From Pseudoalteromonas phenolica (GTDB lineage Bacteria; Pseudomonadota; Gammaproteobacteria; Enterobacterales; Alteromonadaceae): a stretch of DNA of 64,000 nucleotides. Under the pieces are notes generated by a model. That model ran no database searches, was not told the origin of the DNA, and saw only the letters and a list, made by a program, of their open reading frames with translations. Shown here piece by piece: positions 11,774-21,777 of this stretch. Numbering within the stretch: position 1 is the stretch's first letter; each line of letters starts with the position of its first letter. Location of the stretch: NCBI RefSeq assembly GCF_001444405.1, contig NZ_CP013187.1, forward strand, positions 1,612,001-1,676,000. Direction: 5' to 3'. The translations under genes and the position numbers were made by a program.

Positions 11774-12436
11774 ATGAGCATAGAGCATAAGACAAGAACT
11801 CAACTTGTTGCAGAAGCAATCAGAGAGAAAATACTTTCTGGTGAAATCAAAGCTGGTGATCCATTAAGGCAAGCTGCTTTAGCAGAAGAATTGAATGTCA
11901 GCAGAATACCTGTTCGAGAGGCATTGTTACAATTAGAAGCTGAAGGTCTTGTTAATTTCGAGGCTCATAAAGGTGCGACAGCGACACAATTAAGTGCAGA
12001 TCAAATCGATGAAATATTTGATTTACGTGCTTTGTTAGAAGCCGAGCTATTAAGTCACTCTATTCAGAAGCTTACACCTCGAGATTTATTAGAAGCAGAA
12101 GCCATTTTGTATGACTTGGAAGAAGCTGTTGAACGAGGTGACACACAACTAGCTACTGGTAAGTTGAATGCTGAGTTTCACGGAAAACTATATTGTAAAG
12201 CTGAACGACCGCAAACTGCTGAACTTGTTGATATGTATAGTAAGAACTCTGAACGTTATGTTCGTATGCATATTTTACTGGCGGGTGGTTTTGCAACGGC
12301 GCCTGAAGAGCACCGTACATTGTTAGACTTATGTAAGCAAAAAGACATAGATGCCGCGTGCACTTTCTTGAAAAAACATATTCTAAGCGCCAAAGAAGAC
12401 ATTAAAGAACTTCTTATTAAGATGGAACAAGAGTAG
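11774..12436 (+). CDS. GntR family regulator, FadR/FCD subfamily
   Basis: The protein is 220 residues from the ATG at 11774, which has AGGGG 5 bases upstream; an in-frame ATG ten codons earlier lacks a ribosome site. The N-terminal winged helix (about 8-70) shows the GntR signature LRQAALAEELNVSRIPVREA followed by LLQLEAEGL. Residues 80-215 are helical and fit the FCD effector domain (DLRALLEAELL, NAEFHGKLY, EEHRTLLDLC), in which His residues often bind a metal and a carboxylate ligand. It controls an unknown catabolic target; no obvious target gene is adjacent. A terminator follows. Confidence 0.9.
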   Translation: MSIEHKTRTQLVAEAIREKILSGEIKAGDPLRQAALAEELNVSRIPVREALLQLEAEGLVNFEAHKGATATQLSADQIDEIFDLRALLEAELLSHSIQKLTPRDLLEAEAILYDLEEAVERGDTQLATGKLNAEFHGKLYCKAERPQTAELVDMYSKNSERYVRMHILLAGGFATAPEEHRTLLDLCKQKDIDAACTFLKKHILSAKEDIKELLIKMEQE

Positions 12437-12459
12437 AAAGAGCGGCTAAGCCGCTCTTT
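12437..12459. terminator. Bidirectional terminator between convergent genes
   Basis: AAAGAGCGGC pairs perfectly with GCCGCTCTTT around a TAA loop, followed by more T. It lies directly after the GntR stop and before the stop of the convergent PH-domain gene. Confidence 0.92.
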
Positions 12460-12461
12460 TT

Positions 12462-12836
12462 TTACAATGTATACTTACTTATTATTCTGTACACTTCGTT
12501 GATATTGTCTCCGGCTTTAAATTCTTTAACAAGTGGTTCAGTCTCAGAACCAATCCATAGTTTCAGTTCGGCATCCATGTCAAAATGACCAGCAGACTCT
12601 TTACTAAATTTAGTGATCTTGTTGTATGGGATAGTTAATATTTCCATTTTAGAACCTGTTACCCCTTGTTTATCAACTAATATTAAACGTCTATTAGTGA
12701 AAACAAACATGTCACGAATCACTTGATAAGCTTTCTCTATTACTTCACCTTCAATTAGGCTATCTGCAAGTAACTCTTCTGTTTTACCACTATCAGCTTC
12801 ACTTGCATTTCCTAACAATCCACTTAATAAACCCAT
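12462..12836 (-). CDS. Bacterial PH domain protein
   Basis: The protein is 124 residues. After a short N-terminal leader, most of it matches the bacterial PH-like domain family PF08000 (YvbH-like): EKAYQVIRDMFVFTNRRLIL, VDKQGVTGSKMEILTIPYNK and a C-terminal EFKAGDNINEVYRIISKY helix. These soluble domains are structurally known but biochemically obscure. The start has AAGGAG spaced 5 bases, located in the last codons of the ABC ATPase gene, which ends 2 bases upstream, so it is the third gene of that operon. Confidence 0.85.
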   Translation of the reverse strand: MGLLSGLLGNASEADSGKTEELLADSLIEGEVIEKAYQVIRDMFVFTNRRLILVDKQGVTGSKMEILTIPYNKITKFSKESAGHFDMDAELKLWIGSETEPLVKEFKAGDNINEVYRIISKYTL

Positions 12837-12838
12837 TG

Positions 12839-13741
12839 TTACTCCTTATTAAATAACTCGTTTTCTAACGTGTTACCATTAATTAATTGTCGGTATTGCC
12901 AATTCAGTTTATGACAATATTTTAGTAAATGTACATCAAATTGCTTATTTTCAGCTTTGTACTCAATGACAAACTCTTTGCTTTGAGTCTGCTGAACGTG
13001 TGTGACGTCCTGCAATTGCTTTAAGTAATCAAGCGCTTGATGAGGTTCGTTGATAAGTTGCAATGTTAAATAATTATGCTCACCTTGATAGTTACGGGTC
13101 TTGTGTTCAGAAAGCTCGCCTTGATCTAAATACAAAATATGTGAACAAAGCCTTTCTAATTCACTTAGATCGTGTGAACTTAATATAAATGTAGCCTGAT
13201 CACTTAAATCAGAAATTATATTTCTGATCTCTCTTGCATTTACTGGGTCTAAGCCTGCTGTTGCTTCATCAAGAAGAATGATTTCTGGTTTATCAATTAA
13301 TGCCTGAGCAATACAAACTCTTTTTCTCATCCCGTGAGACAGCTCAGAAACTCTTGAGTTGACGTTATCTTTTAGTCCGACTAATTCAAGTACTCTGTGT
13401 GTTTCTTTTATAGCGGCAGGTTTTGATAACCCTTGAAGCCTACTATAAAAACAAAGTTGTTTTTCTAGTGAAAACCTTGGATCTAACTGAGCATCCTGCG
13501 GCAAGGCTGAAAGTTTACTGAAAAGTTTCGGCTCTCCGAGTTGCTGACCCAAAATATCAACTTGTCCTGAGTCTGGCTCTAGATAACCGCACAAAATACT
13601 AAAGAGAGTGGTTTTACCAGCACCATTAGGTCCTATAAGCGCCGTTGTTTTACCTTGTTCAATCTCAAAAGACACATTCTTTAAAGCGGCTTTTGATCCA
13701 AAGCTTTTACTTAAATTTGTTACTTTTATTACTGAACTCAT
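12839..13741 (-). CDS. ABC transporter ATP-binding protein
   Basis: The protein is 300 residues from the ATG at 13741, which overlaps the stop of the permease gene in an ATGA; a longer open frame upstream only reads through the permease gene. Walker A is GPNGAGKTT (about 36-44), the signature is LSHGMRKRV, Walker B is IILLDEATAGLDP and the H-loop is SSHDLSE. The C-terminal 80 residues are a divergent accessory region, as in NosF/CcmA-type exporters. It should energise the neighbouring ABC-2 permease; the substrate is unknown. Confidence 0.93.
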   Translation of the reverse strand: MSSVIKVTNLSKSFGSKAALKNVSFEIEQGKTTALIGPNGAGKTTLFSILCGYLEPDSGQVDILGQQLGEPKLFSKLSALPQDAQLDPRFSLEKQLCFYSRLQGLSKPAAIKETHRVLELVGLKDNVNSRVSELSHGMRKRVCIAQALIDKPEIILLDEATAGLDPVNAREIRNIISDLSDQATFILSSHDLSELERLCSHILYLDQGELSEHKTRNYQGEHNYLTLQLINEPHQALDYLKQLQDVTHVQQTQSKEFVIEYKAENKQFDVHLLKYCHKLNWQYRQLINGNTLENELFNKE

Positions 13742-14547
13742 AATGCACGTTTCCTTAAAGCAACAATAGAAATAAATAACCAACCCACACTTTGTATAAC
13801 AGGTAATAGCCAATCAATGAAAGACGTATTCTTTTGCCCCGCTACATCTGCAATTTGTTCGCCAGGAAATGCATAGAACAAAACATCAATAAACGGAATA
13901 TAATGCGCAAAATAGGCAATGACAGCTGAGCCTAATGTGAATAACAAAATTGCCATTACGATACTTAATCTTGATGAACTAGTGACTATGTTAAGAAATG
14001 CCATCAGCGCAATAAAAGGCATGCTTATTAAAGTTAACTGTATACTGAGCTTTAAGCCGAGTAATAAGCCATTTGAAAATAGAGCAGGGTCTCTATAAGA
14101 CATAATCAGTAATGTTGCTAAGACAGTAGAAACAATTAAAATTGCGACGATTAATAGCTGTCCTAGATAACGACCTAGGAGAATTTCGTCTCTCGTACTT
14201 CTTAAAGATAAAAACCGGAGAGTACCTCTCTGCCTGTCTCCAACGGTTTGATCTGAGCTCACAAATAATGAAAACAGTGGAAAGCAATAAAGAGAGATTA
14301 CCCAGTAAATTGCGAACTCAGCTTCTGGCCATGATATGAGCTCTTGAAAACCAATTCCGCCAGCAACCTGCCTAGCAATATCTTTAAACATTGGGCCACT
14401 TAAAAAAGGTACGGCTTCGGCAATGAGATATTTAAAAATCATAAACCAAACCATTGCGAATGCGGCGAGGGCCAATAAGCCTCTTTTAGTAGCAAATAAA
14501 CGCGTTAATTCAAATTGCGTAATTTGCCATACTCGAAACAATGACAT
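13738..14547 (-). CDS. ABC-2 type transporter permease
   Basis: The protein is 269 residues with about six hydrophobic segments. An N-terminal cytoplasmic helix (QFELTRLFATKRGL) precedes the first transmembrane segment, and the DRQRGTLRFLSLRSTRDEIL loop is typical of NosY/GldF-like ABC-2 permeases. The start has AAAGGAG 5 bases upstream. It is the first gene of a three-gene operon (permease, ATPase, PH-domain protein), all coupled or nearly touching. An export or membrane-remodelling role is inferred from family only. Confidence 0.88.
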   Translation of the reverse strand: MSLFRVWQITQFELTRLFATKRGLLALAAFAMVWFMIFKYLIAEAVPFLSGPMFKDIARQVAGGIGFQELISWPEAEFAIYWVISLYCFPLFSLFVSSDQTVGDRQRGTLRFLSLRSTRDEILLGRYLGQLLIVAILIVSTVLATLLIMSYRDPALFSNGLLLGLKLSIQLTLISMPFIALMAFLNIVTSSSRLSIVMAILLFTLGSAVIAYFAHYIPFIDVLFYAFPGEQIADVAGQKNTSFIDWLLPVIQSVGWLFISIVALRKRAL

Positions 14548-14663
14548 AATTTCTCCTTTAACTTACGGTAACATTAGCTGTTACTCTAAATAAATTAAAG
14601 ACTTAAATTGTTTCAGAGTATGGCAGTTGTAACATAGTTAGCTATGTATTATGAACTTTGCCA

Positions 14664-16478
14664 TTACCAGCCGCATTGACGGCCTTTGTTTTGTTCATCT
14701 AAATATTTTTGCAATGGTTTGAAGTAATCAAGAATGGCTGTTGCATCCATTTGTTCTTTGCCAGTAAGCGTAGCTAATGCTTCTTGCCATGGACGACTGC
14801 TGCCCATCTCAAGCATTGTGTTTAAACGTTCACCAGCTTCTTTAGAGTTATAAACAGAGCAACGATGAATCGAGCCTTTGTTACCGGCTATTTCACACAG
14901 CGCTTTATGGAACTCAAATTGTAAAATATGTGCTAAGAAATAACGTGTGTAAGGTACATTACCTGGTACATGATATTTTGCACCTGGATCAAAATCGTTC
15001 TCTGTTCTTGTTATTGGCGCTTGAATTCCTTGATATTTTTCACGAAGCTCCCACCAAGCTTGGTTGTATTCTGCCGGGCTAATTTCACCATTGAACACTT
15101 TCCAACGCCATTGATCCACGAGTAAGCCGAAAGGAATAAACGCTACTTTGTCTAGCGCCATCTTCATTAACAAACCAATGTCTTTTGATTCATCAGGTAC
15201 TTCATCTAATAAACCGATTTCTTTTAAGTAACCAGGTGTAACAGATAGAGCAATTGTATCGCCAATGGCTTCATGGAAACCATCATTTGCACTTTCTTGA
15301 TAATAAACAGGTTGGGTATTATAAGCGCGTTGATAGAAGTTATGCCCTAATTCGTGGTGAATTACAGAAAATTCTTCGCCGGTACGCTGAATACACATCT
15401 TGATACGCAAATCGTCTTTTGAATCTAGATTCCACGCAGAAGCATGGCATTGTACATCTCTATCCTGAGGTTTGGTGAACAGTGAGCGACTATAAAATGT
15501 TTCAGGCAGTGGAGCAAATCCCATCGAAGTGAAAAACTTTTCAGCACCTTTGACCATAGTTAGCTCATCATAGTTATGTTTCGCTAGCAGTTGGGTCACA
15601 TCATAGCCTGGATCTGCATTTTCAGGTGCAACAACGTCGTAAATATTGCCCCAAGTTTGTGCCCACATATTGCCTAGTAAGTGAGCTGGGATCGGTTGGT
15701 CCTGTGGTACTTTATCTTCGCCATACTTCTCACCAAGCTTGGCGCGAACGTGACAATGTAATGAATCATAAAGTGGTTTTACTTGACCCCAAATTCTGTC
15801 AAGTTCATCTGCAAAGTCATCAGCAGGCATATCATATTTACTTCGCCACATAGCCCCAGTATCGGCATAGCCTAATTCTTTCGCGCCTTCGTTTGTTAAA
15901 ACAACTTGCTTTTCATAAAGAGGGCGCATTGGCTTTGCAACTTGTCGCCAACCTTGCCAGATATCTAGTAACTCTTCGTAATCTCTAGACGAGGCCATTT
16001 TGGATGTCATATCACCCAAGCTCATGCACTCATTGCCTTTACAGTATTTGCCTTTACCATACATGCCGTCTAATTCAGCTAGAATGCCTGCAAGTTCTTT
16101 AGATTTTTCTGCATTTTGGGGAGCAGGTAAAGTAAGCGCTAATTTGAGTTTGTCCATTTTTCGGCGATTATCTTCGCTCAGAGAAAGTGAATCAAATTTT
16201 GCTGCTTCATTAGCTAAACGTACAACAACGTCTGTATATTCACGATTAACATCAGCAGAGAGTGACGCAGTGTCTTCTGTAATAAAGTTTGCATAAATCC
16301 AAGCCGCACGAGATGCTCTAGCGTTAAGGTCTACCAACGTTTCTGCGGAGCTTGCTAAAAAAGTTTCGGCATCTTGTTCAGTGACTTTTTTGTTTTGGCT
16401 TACGGTATTACAGGCTGTAAGTGCGAGTGTACTTGATACGATTAACGCACCAATACTTAGTTTAAATTTTGCTGTCAT
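14664..16478 (-). CDS. Peptidase M2 (angiotensin-converting-enzyme-like) lipoprotein
   Basis: The protein is 604 residues. A lipoprotein signal peptide ends in LTAC (Cys23). The zinc site is HHELGH, with HExxH at 375-379 and the third ligand Glu403 in GFHEAIGD 24 residues later, as in ACE-family peptidyl-dipeptidases. Downstream FIPFGLLVDQWRW and FHKALC are also family-like. Length fits single-domain bacterial M2 enzymes. It would release dipeptides from peptide C-termini in the periplasm. Transcribed alone. Confidence 0.93.
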   Translation of the reverse strand: MTAKFKLSIGALIVSSTLALTACNTVSQNKKVTEQDAETFLASSAETLVDLNARASRAAWIYANFITEDTASLSADVNREYTDVVVRLANEAAKFDSLSLSEDNRRKMDKLKLALTLPAPQNAEKSKELAGILAELDGMYGKGKYCKGNECMSLGDMTSKMASSRDYEELLDIWQGWRQVAKPMRPLYEKQVVLTNEGAKELGYADTGAMWRSKYDMPADDFADELDRIWGQVKPLYDSLHCHVRAKLGEKYGEDKVPQDQPIPAHLLGNMWAQTWGNIYDVVAPENADPGYDVTQLLAKHNYDELTMVKGAEKFFTSMGFAPLPETFYSRSLFTKPQDRDVQCHASAWNLDSKDDLRIKMCIQRTGEEFSVIHHELGHNFYQRAYNTQPVYYQESANDGFHEAIGDTIALSVTPGYLKEIGLLDEVPDESKDIGLLMKMALDKVAFIPFGLLVDQWRWKVFNGEISPAEYNQAWWELREKYQGIQAPITRTENDFDPGAKYHVPGNVPYTRYFLAHILQFEFHKALCEIAGNKGSIHRCSVYNSKEAGERLNTMLEMGSSRPWQEALATLTGKEQMDATAILDYFKPLQKYLDEQNKGRQCGW

Positions 16479-16573
16479 TATTTTTCTCAGTTGTAATTAT
16501 TGTGTCGAATAATAGCAGCGCTTCAGAGGTGCGACAATGCGGCAAGTTAATGTGGATGAATTTGAAAATAAAA

Positions 16574-16593
16574 AAGGCTGGATAACCAGCCTT
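16574..16593 (-). terminator. Terminator after the small lipoprotein gene
   Basis: Read on the minus strand, AAGGCTGG pairs with CCAGCCTT around a TTAT loop and is followed by TTTTATT. It lies 11 bases past the stop of the lipoprotein gene at 16605. Confidence 0.85.
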
Positions 16594-16604
16594 ATGTTGA
16601 AAAC

Positions 16605-17042
16605 TTATCTTGCAAATGGGTCTGGGTTAATCTTGTCGACGTACCACTTACCTTTTTTTCTCACCATTTGTACACTGCGCATGTCATCAACTTGTTCACC
16701 TCTTAGCATACCAGTGAATACCAAGTTAACTTTGGCATCATCGCCATATTGTTCTCGAAGGCTTTGGTTTGTCATGTCGACTTCAATTGTTACAGAGTCA
16801 TACTGTAAATTGATTAAATTTCTAGCAAACTGTTTCGCAGTACCATAAGAGCGCATAATTCTGCCCATTCGAGGTGTCGCAATTTTGATTGCTGCATCAA
16901 AATCTTTTTTATTATAAATTGCATCAAAATACATAGTGGCTGCATAGCCTGGGCTACTCTTGTCACCTCTAGAAGATTCATCAGAATCACATCCTAAAAG
17001 AGTAATTAAAACAACAAGAAGTAGTGCAGTGATCTTTTTCAT
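16605..17042 (-). CDS. Small lipoprotein, NTF2/DUF4878-like
   Basis: The protein is 145 residues. Residues 1-18 form a lipoprotein signal with lipobox LLGC, followed by an acidic Ser-rich linker. The remainder reads like an NTF2-fold domain: AATMYFDAIYNKKDFDAAIK (cone-shaped helix start), a central RMGRIMRSYGTAKQF helix and a terminal beta-strand pair with GKWYVDKINPDPF. DUF4878-like lipoproteins have this layout; no catalytic residues can be named. It sits between the M2 peptidase and the RND operon with its own terminator. Confidence 0.7.
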   Translation of the reverse strand: MKKITALLLVVLITLLGCDSDESSRGDKSSPGYAATMYFDAIYNKKDFDAAIKIATPRMGRIMRSYGTAKQFARNLINLQYDSVTIEVDMTNQSLREQYGDDAKVNLVFTGMLRGEQVDDMRSVQMVRKKGKWYVDKINPDPFAR

Positions 17043-17173
17043 AACTTGGAATATCTATAAACAACTCTACTTAGTGTGTCTTCTTAATTTTATTTTGTAA
17101 AGTGAATGAGAAAACTTTGAGAAATAAAAAAGCTCGGCATTTAGAATACCGAGCTTTTTATCAGCTAGAAGGG

Positions 17174-20100
17174 TTAGTTATTGAGTGATTTTTCTAAATT
17201 CACGTCAGTTGTGTTATTCGTTTGTTTGTTTTTTTTACGAAACAAACCTTTGATATCTTCGAGCACAACATACTGACATGGTATTAATATCAAGGTGATA
17301 ACTGTCGCAAACAGAACACCAAATGCGAGTGATACAGCCATTGGGATCACTATCTGTGCCTGCAGACTGGTTTCTGTGATAATTGGAACCAGACCAATAA
17401 ATGTGGTTAAAGAGGTAAGAAGTATTGCTCTAAATCTTTTACAACCAGCCTCAACAACAGCTTGTTTGAGTGCAATACCTTCTTCTCTGGCTTTATTCAC
17501 AAAATCAACCATTACAAGTGAATCATTTACAACAACACCTGCAACTGCGATTATTCCAAAGAAAGATAGACTACTCATTGTCATGCCCATCACCACGTGG
17601 CCAAAAACGGCACCAACCACACCAAATGGGATCACAGACATGATTAATATAGGTTGTGAGTATGAGCGAAGCGGAATAGCAAGTAGGGCAAAGATGATCA
17701 TCATTGATAATGCAAAATCTCGGATCTGCTCAGCAACACTGTCCATTTCTTCTTGAATACGGCCTGCGACGTTACTTTGAACTCCTGGGTAGTTTTTCAA
17801 TAGAGAAGGCAAGTATTCATCACGGATCTCTTCAGCAATTTTGAACGGCTCAGCTTGATTTGTATCTACTGCTGCCCAAACATTAATAGTACGTTTCGCA
17901 TTTTCACGACGGATACGACTCACACCATCGACTAGATTAATTTTAGCAACTTCAACTAGAGGCACTTCAGCACCAGCAGGAGTGATGATACGCACATTTT
18001 GTATATCACTGATAGAGTTGCGTGATTCTTTAGGGTATCGGATCATCACTTTAATTTCTTCGCCTTCACGAAGAATACGCTGTGCTTCTAAGCCGTAGTA
18101 ACTAAAGTTAACCTGTGAAGCAACATCGGATAAGGTTAAACCCATACTGTATGCAAGCGGTTTTAATTCTAACTGAACTTCGTCTGTTGCACTTTGCATT
18201 GAGTCGTTCACGTCACCTACGCCAGCCATAGAATTCAGTTTAGCTTTAAGCTGATTAGCAACTTCTTTTAATTCATCTTTATTCTTACCTTCGAGTCTGA
18301 AGCTGATGTCGCCATCATCTCGTCCACCATTCATGATGCTGTCTTCAATATTAAGTGTTTTTACACCGGGTAAAGGGGGCATTTGTTCACGCCACATTGC
18401 ACTTAACGCAAATGTGTCGATAGGGCGGAGGTCTGGCTCTACTAAGATAGCCATGATCTGAGCGTTGGTTCTACCACGTAGGCTTACCGACAGGTCACGT
18501 ACCATTTTTTGGCCATACTTAGCTTCGATCTGTTTGTCGACTTCCAAAATAAGTGCTTCAACTTTTTGCGCAGTTTCAAGTGTTGCTGTCTCAGAGCTTG
18601 AAAGGTTCATCTCAATTCTCACTTGAGGGAAGTCATGTGGAATTTTAGGGTTTGCGACAAACTTTACTAATCCACCGGCAAACATGCCTGCAGCGACTAT
18701 AAGTACGGTTAAGAAACCAACAATTACGGTGTAACGGTAGTGAATACAGCGTTCAATAAATGGGCGGTATAGATTTTCGATAAAGTTTTTAAGACCCCCA
18801 TCTAAAATTTCACGTAAACGGTGGAACGGGTTTTTAGGGTTACTCGGCTTATCTTTCATCGCGGCTAAGTGAGCCGGTAAAATTAGTTTAGACTCAACTA
18901 GAGAGAAGATAAGGCAAAGAATAATGACACCACCAATGGCCTTTGAAAATGCAGCGGCTGGCCCTGTCGCTAATGTTTGTGGTAAAAACGCAGCAACCGT
19001 TGTCAAAACACCAAAAGTAGCAGGGATAGCAACGCGTTTTACACCACGTACTACATTATCAAGGCTATGGCCTTTCTTTTCTATTTCTGCGTGAACAGAT
19101 TCCCCCACCACTATGGCATCGTCAACCACAATACCAAGTACTAGAATGAATGCGAATAATGAAGCCAGATTAATGGTCACATCTAAAAAGCCCATCGGCA
19201 TAAATAAAAATGCGCCAAGGAACGAAACTGGCAAGCCCATCATTACCCAAAATGCTAAGCGTACACGCAAGAACAGCGCAAGCATCAACATAACCAGAAT
19301 ACCACCCCAAATCATATTCTCGATCATCATATTTAAGCGACCATCTAGGTAGTAAGTTAAATCAATGAAAGGTTCAATTTGAACGTCTGCTGGTAACGTT
19401 TTATTGCGTTCAGCTAGGTATCTCTTAACTGTATCAGCAACTTTGGTGATATCTTGATCTTTTGAAGCTCTTAGTTCAAAAGTCAGTGAGTTTTTGCCAT
19501 TGTATTTCGAAAATTGTAAGCCTTCTTCAAAACCATCTTTAACAACTGCTACATCTCTTAAGAAAATCTGCGCACCATCTTCTAATGTTTTTAAAGGTAA
19601 GTTTTCAAATTCATGACCTCGATATGCTTGATTTTCAACACGCATTGAGATGTAGCCATTATCAGAGCGTATTTGACCTGCTGACATATTGGCTGAAAAG
19701 GCACGTACTGCTGAAGATATATCACGGAAAGTTAAGCCATATTCGCGAAGCTTATCTGGGCTAACCTCGATACCAATTTCATAGTTTAAACCACTGAAGA
19801 AACTTAACAGGTTAACACCAGGAAGCGCTAACATTTCGTCATGTAAGGTATTCCCAAGCTCTTTTAATTCGGCATTGCTTAAGCTACCACTCAGTGACAT
19901 CCACATCACTTCTTGTTCAAACTTGTCGTATCGAACAATAGGGCGTTCCATACCTATTGGAAAACTCGAAATCGAATCAACCTGCATTTTTACTTCATCA
20001 AGTACTTCCTGTGGGTTGTAGCCTTCTTGAACTTGTATCCAAGTTTGCGAAAATCCACGGTTAGAATAGGTGATCAGTCGTTTGATCCCTTCAAGGCCTT

Positions 20101-20332
20101 CCATTGATTCTTCGACTTTAATGGTTATGCCTTCTTCAACTTCTTGAGGCGCCGCACCAGGATAAACCGCTTGAATACTTAACCATGGGCTTTCAAATTG
20201 CGGAAACATTTGTTTGCGAATAGAAAAAGCCGTTAATATCCCGCCTACTAATATAAATATCATTAATAAGTTTGCAGCAACGGGGTTGCGTGCGAACCAG
20301 GCAATTAAGCCTTTTTCAGTTGATGTACTCAT
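17174..20332 (-). CDS. RND efflux permease (HAE1/AcrB-type)
   Basis: The protein is 1052 residues, the normal length. It has a first transmembrane helix (NPVAANLLMIFILVGGI), a large periplasmic loop, a block of helices near 335-490 with GIVVDDAIVVGESV, which carries the proton-relay acidic pair, a second periplasmic loop and a final helix block including GVVVNDSLVMVDFVNKAREE. It pumps lipophilic compounds from membrane or periplasm using the proton gradient. The start has AAGGAGG 7 bases upstream. The adaptor gene lies 2 bases upstream; no TolC-type gene is adjacent. Confidence 0.95.
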   Translation of the reverse strand: MSTSTEKGLIAWFARNPVAANLLMIFILVGGILTAFSIRKQMFPQFESPWLSIQAVYPGAAPQEVEEGITIKVEESMEGLEGIKRLITYSNRGFSQTWIQVQEGYNPQEVLDEVKMQVDSISSFPIGMERPIVRYDKFEQEVMWMSLSGSLSNAELKELGNTLHDEMLALPGVNLLSFFSGLNYEIGIEVSPDKLREYGLTFRDISSAVRAFSANMSAGQIRSDNGYISMRVENQAYRGHEFENLPLKTLEDGAQIFLRDVAVVKDGFEEGLQFSKYNGKNSLTFELRASKDQDITKVADTVKRYLAERNKTLPADVQIEPFIDLTYYLDGRLNMMIENMIWGGILVMLMLALFLRVRLAFWVMMGLPVSFLGAFLFMPMGFLDVTINLASLFAFILVLGIVVDDAIVVGESVHAEIEKKGHSLDNVVRGVKRVAIPATFGVLTTVAAFLPQTLATGPAAAFSKAIGGVIILCLIFSLVESKLILPAHLAAMKDKPSNPKNPFHRLREILDGGLKNFIENLYRPFIERCIHYRYTVIVGFLTVLIVAAGMFAGGLVKFVANPKIPHDFPQVRIEMNLSSSETATLETAQKVEALILEVDKQIEAKYGQKMVRDLSVSLRGRTNAQIMAILVEPDLRPIDTFALSAMWREQMPPLPGVKTLNIEDSIMNGGRDDGDISFRLEGKNKDELKEVANQLKAKLNSMAGVGDVNDSMQSATDEVQLELKPLAYSMGLTLSDVASQVNFSYYGLEAQRILREGEEIKVMIRYPKESRNSISDIQNVRIITPAGAEVPLVEVAKINLVDGVSRIRRENAKRTINVWAAVDTNQAEPFKIAEEIRDEYLPSLLKNYPGVQSNVAGRIQEEMDSVAEQIRDFALSMMIIFALLAIPLRSYSQPILIMSVIPFGVVGAVFGHVVMGMTMSSLSFFGIIAVAGVVVNDSLVMVDFVNKAREEGIALKQAVVEAGCKRFRAILLTSLTTFIGLVPIITETSLQAQIVIPMAVSLAFGVLFATVITLILIPCQYVVLEDIKGLFRKKNKQTNNTTDVNLEKSLNN

Positions 20333-20334
20333 GC

Positions 20335-21510
20335 TTATTCCTCCTTAAGTGCAAGTTGCGTTTCAGGAGAAGAAATAGGAGAGTCATCAGTACGAAGTTG
20401 CATACCCTCTGTCGGATACTCTAGTGCAGATGTGATGATTTGAGCGCCATTCATCAGACCTTGATCTATGATTGCCATGCCATTCGTTTCACGGATGATA
20501 TTGACGCCTTTAAAGCTCAATGTTAAATCATCATTTAGAACGGCAACCTTATTGTCTTTGATTAAGTGTTGCGGTACTTGAATGGCATTTTCAACTAAAG
20601 CGCCTTCAATAGAAGCATTTAAGTACGCACCAAAACGAAGTTGCTTTGAACTATCAGAATAAGGTTGCGGAACTTGTGCAACTAAATAAGTCATTCGGCT
20701 GCGTTGATCAATAACACCTTCGCTACGAACCACTTTACCTTGCCAAGTAACAGTTTTACCGGCTACTTGTGCCGTTAAAGCGACATTTGCATTAACACCT
20801 TGTTGAGGTAGGTATTGTAATTCATGATCAGCGACGGGAAGACGTATTTCAGCCACTGAAGTTGAGTTTAAAATACCAAATTTGCTACCAGGGTTTACAA
20901 CACTCCCTAAACTGACAACACGACTATCGATAATTGAATCATAAGGTGCTTTGATGTATGTGCGTTCAAGGTTTCGCTTAGCACGTTTTACACTTGCTTG
21001 CGCGGCCTTAAAACGTGCGAGCTTTTCAGCGAGTTGAGGTTTTCGTAAATATAATTCGGAAGGAATAGTTTCATTGGCATTATTTTTAATACGCTGCCAT
21101 TCTTTTTTGGCAACATGCGCTTGAGCCTGCTCAATTTCAAGTGCAGAGCTTGCTTGTGCAAGGCTTGCTTCTGCCTCAATTAATGCTGCTTCATAATCGT
21201 TTGGATCTATACGGGCTAACACTTCACCTTGTTGAACAAAGCCACCTTTTACAAACTTCTCTGACAGTTCAATGATTTGACCACTGACTTGTGCCACTAG
21301 CTCAGTTGTGTATTTAGGCTTAACAATACCATAAGACTCTACGTTTAATCTCATATCTGAAATTGTAATAGGCGCAGCCTTTACAAGTGGGTGAATGACT
21401 TTCTCGGGTTTTTTTTCTGGCGCCTCTTTCATGGATGAAAGTCCGATGAAGACAGCTACTCCTCCAGCTAAAACCGCTAAGGGTAAGATGATTTGTTTTT
21501 TACTAGCCAC
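20335..21510 (-). CDS. RND efflux periplasmic adaptor subunit (HlyD/MFP family)
   Basis: I place the start at the GTG at 21510, giving 391 residues (ASKKQIILPLAVLAGG membrane anchor), because GGAAGG lies 9 bases upstream; the ATG at 21549 has no ribosome site. The order is membrane anchor, beta-strand LNVESYGIVKPKYTTELVAQ, half-lipoyl segments (VSGQIIEL, IKAPYDSIIDSRVVSLG), an alpha-hairpin near 95-150 and a C-terminal beta-barrel. It bridges the RND pump of the next gene to an outer-membrane channel encoded elsewhere. Confidence 0.93.
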   Translation of the reverse strand: MASKKQIILPLAVLAGGVAVFIGLSSMKEAPEKKPEKVIHPLVKAAPITISDMRLNVESYGIVKPKYTTELVAQVSGQIIELSEKFVKGGFVQQGEVLARIDPNDYEAALIEAEASLAQASSALEIEQAQAHVAKKEWQRIKNNANETIPSELYLRKPQLAEKLARFKAAQASVKRAKRNLERTYIKAPYDSIIDSRVVSLGSVVNPGSKFGILNSTSVAEIRLPVADHELQYLPQQGVNANVALTAQVAGKTVTWQGKVVRSEGVIDQRSRMTYLVAQVPQPYSDSSKQLRFGAYLNASIEGALVENAIQVPQHLIKDNKVAVLNDDLTLSFKGVNIIRETNGMAIIDQGLMNGAQIITSALEYPTEGMQLRTDDSPISSPETQLALKEE

Positions 21511-21777
21511 AATAATAGTCCTTCCGACGGTAGAATGATTTTTCAGCATTCTATTTTATTAATCTACACAATGAGCATACTCGAATAGATGTTTCTAGGT
21601 ATTTATATGCTGTACTAAGATGTAACAATCCGTGAATTCATGACATAGTTATTTACATTTGCAGGTACAACCTAGATATTAAATATAGTTGATTATTTTG
21701 AAATAATTAATTTGAGACTAATCTGGCTTGTTTTGCGTGTTACAATGTTGCGTCATTTTTTATTTGAGGGCGATATT

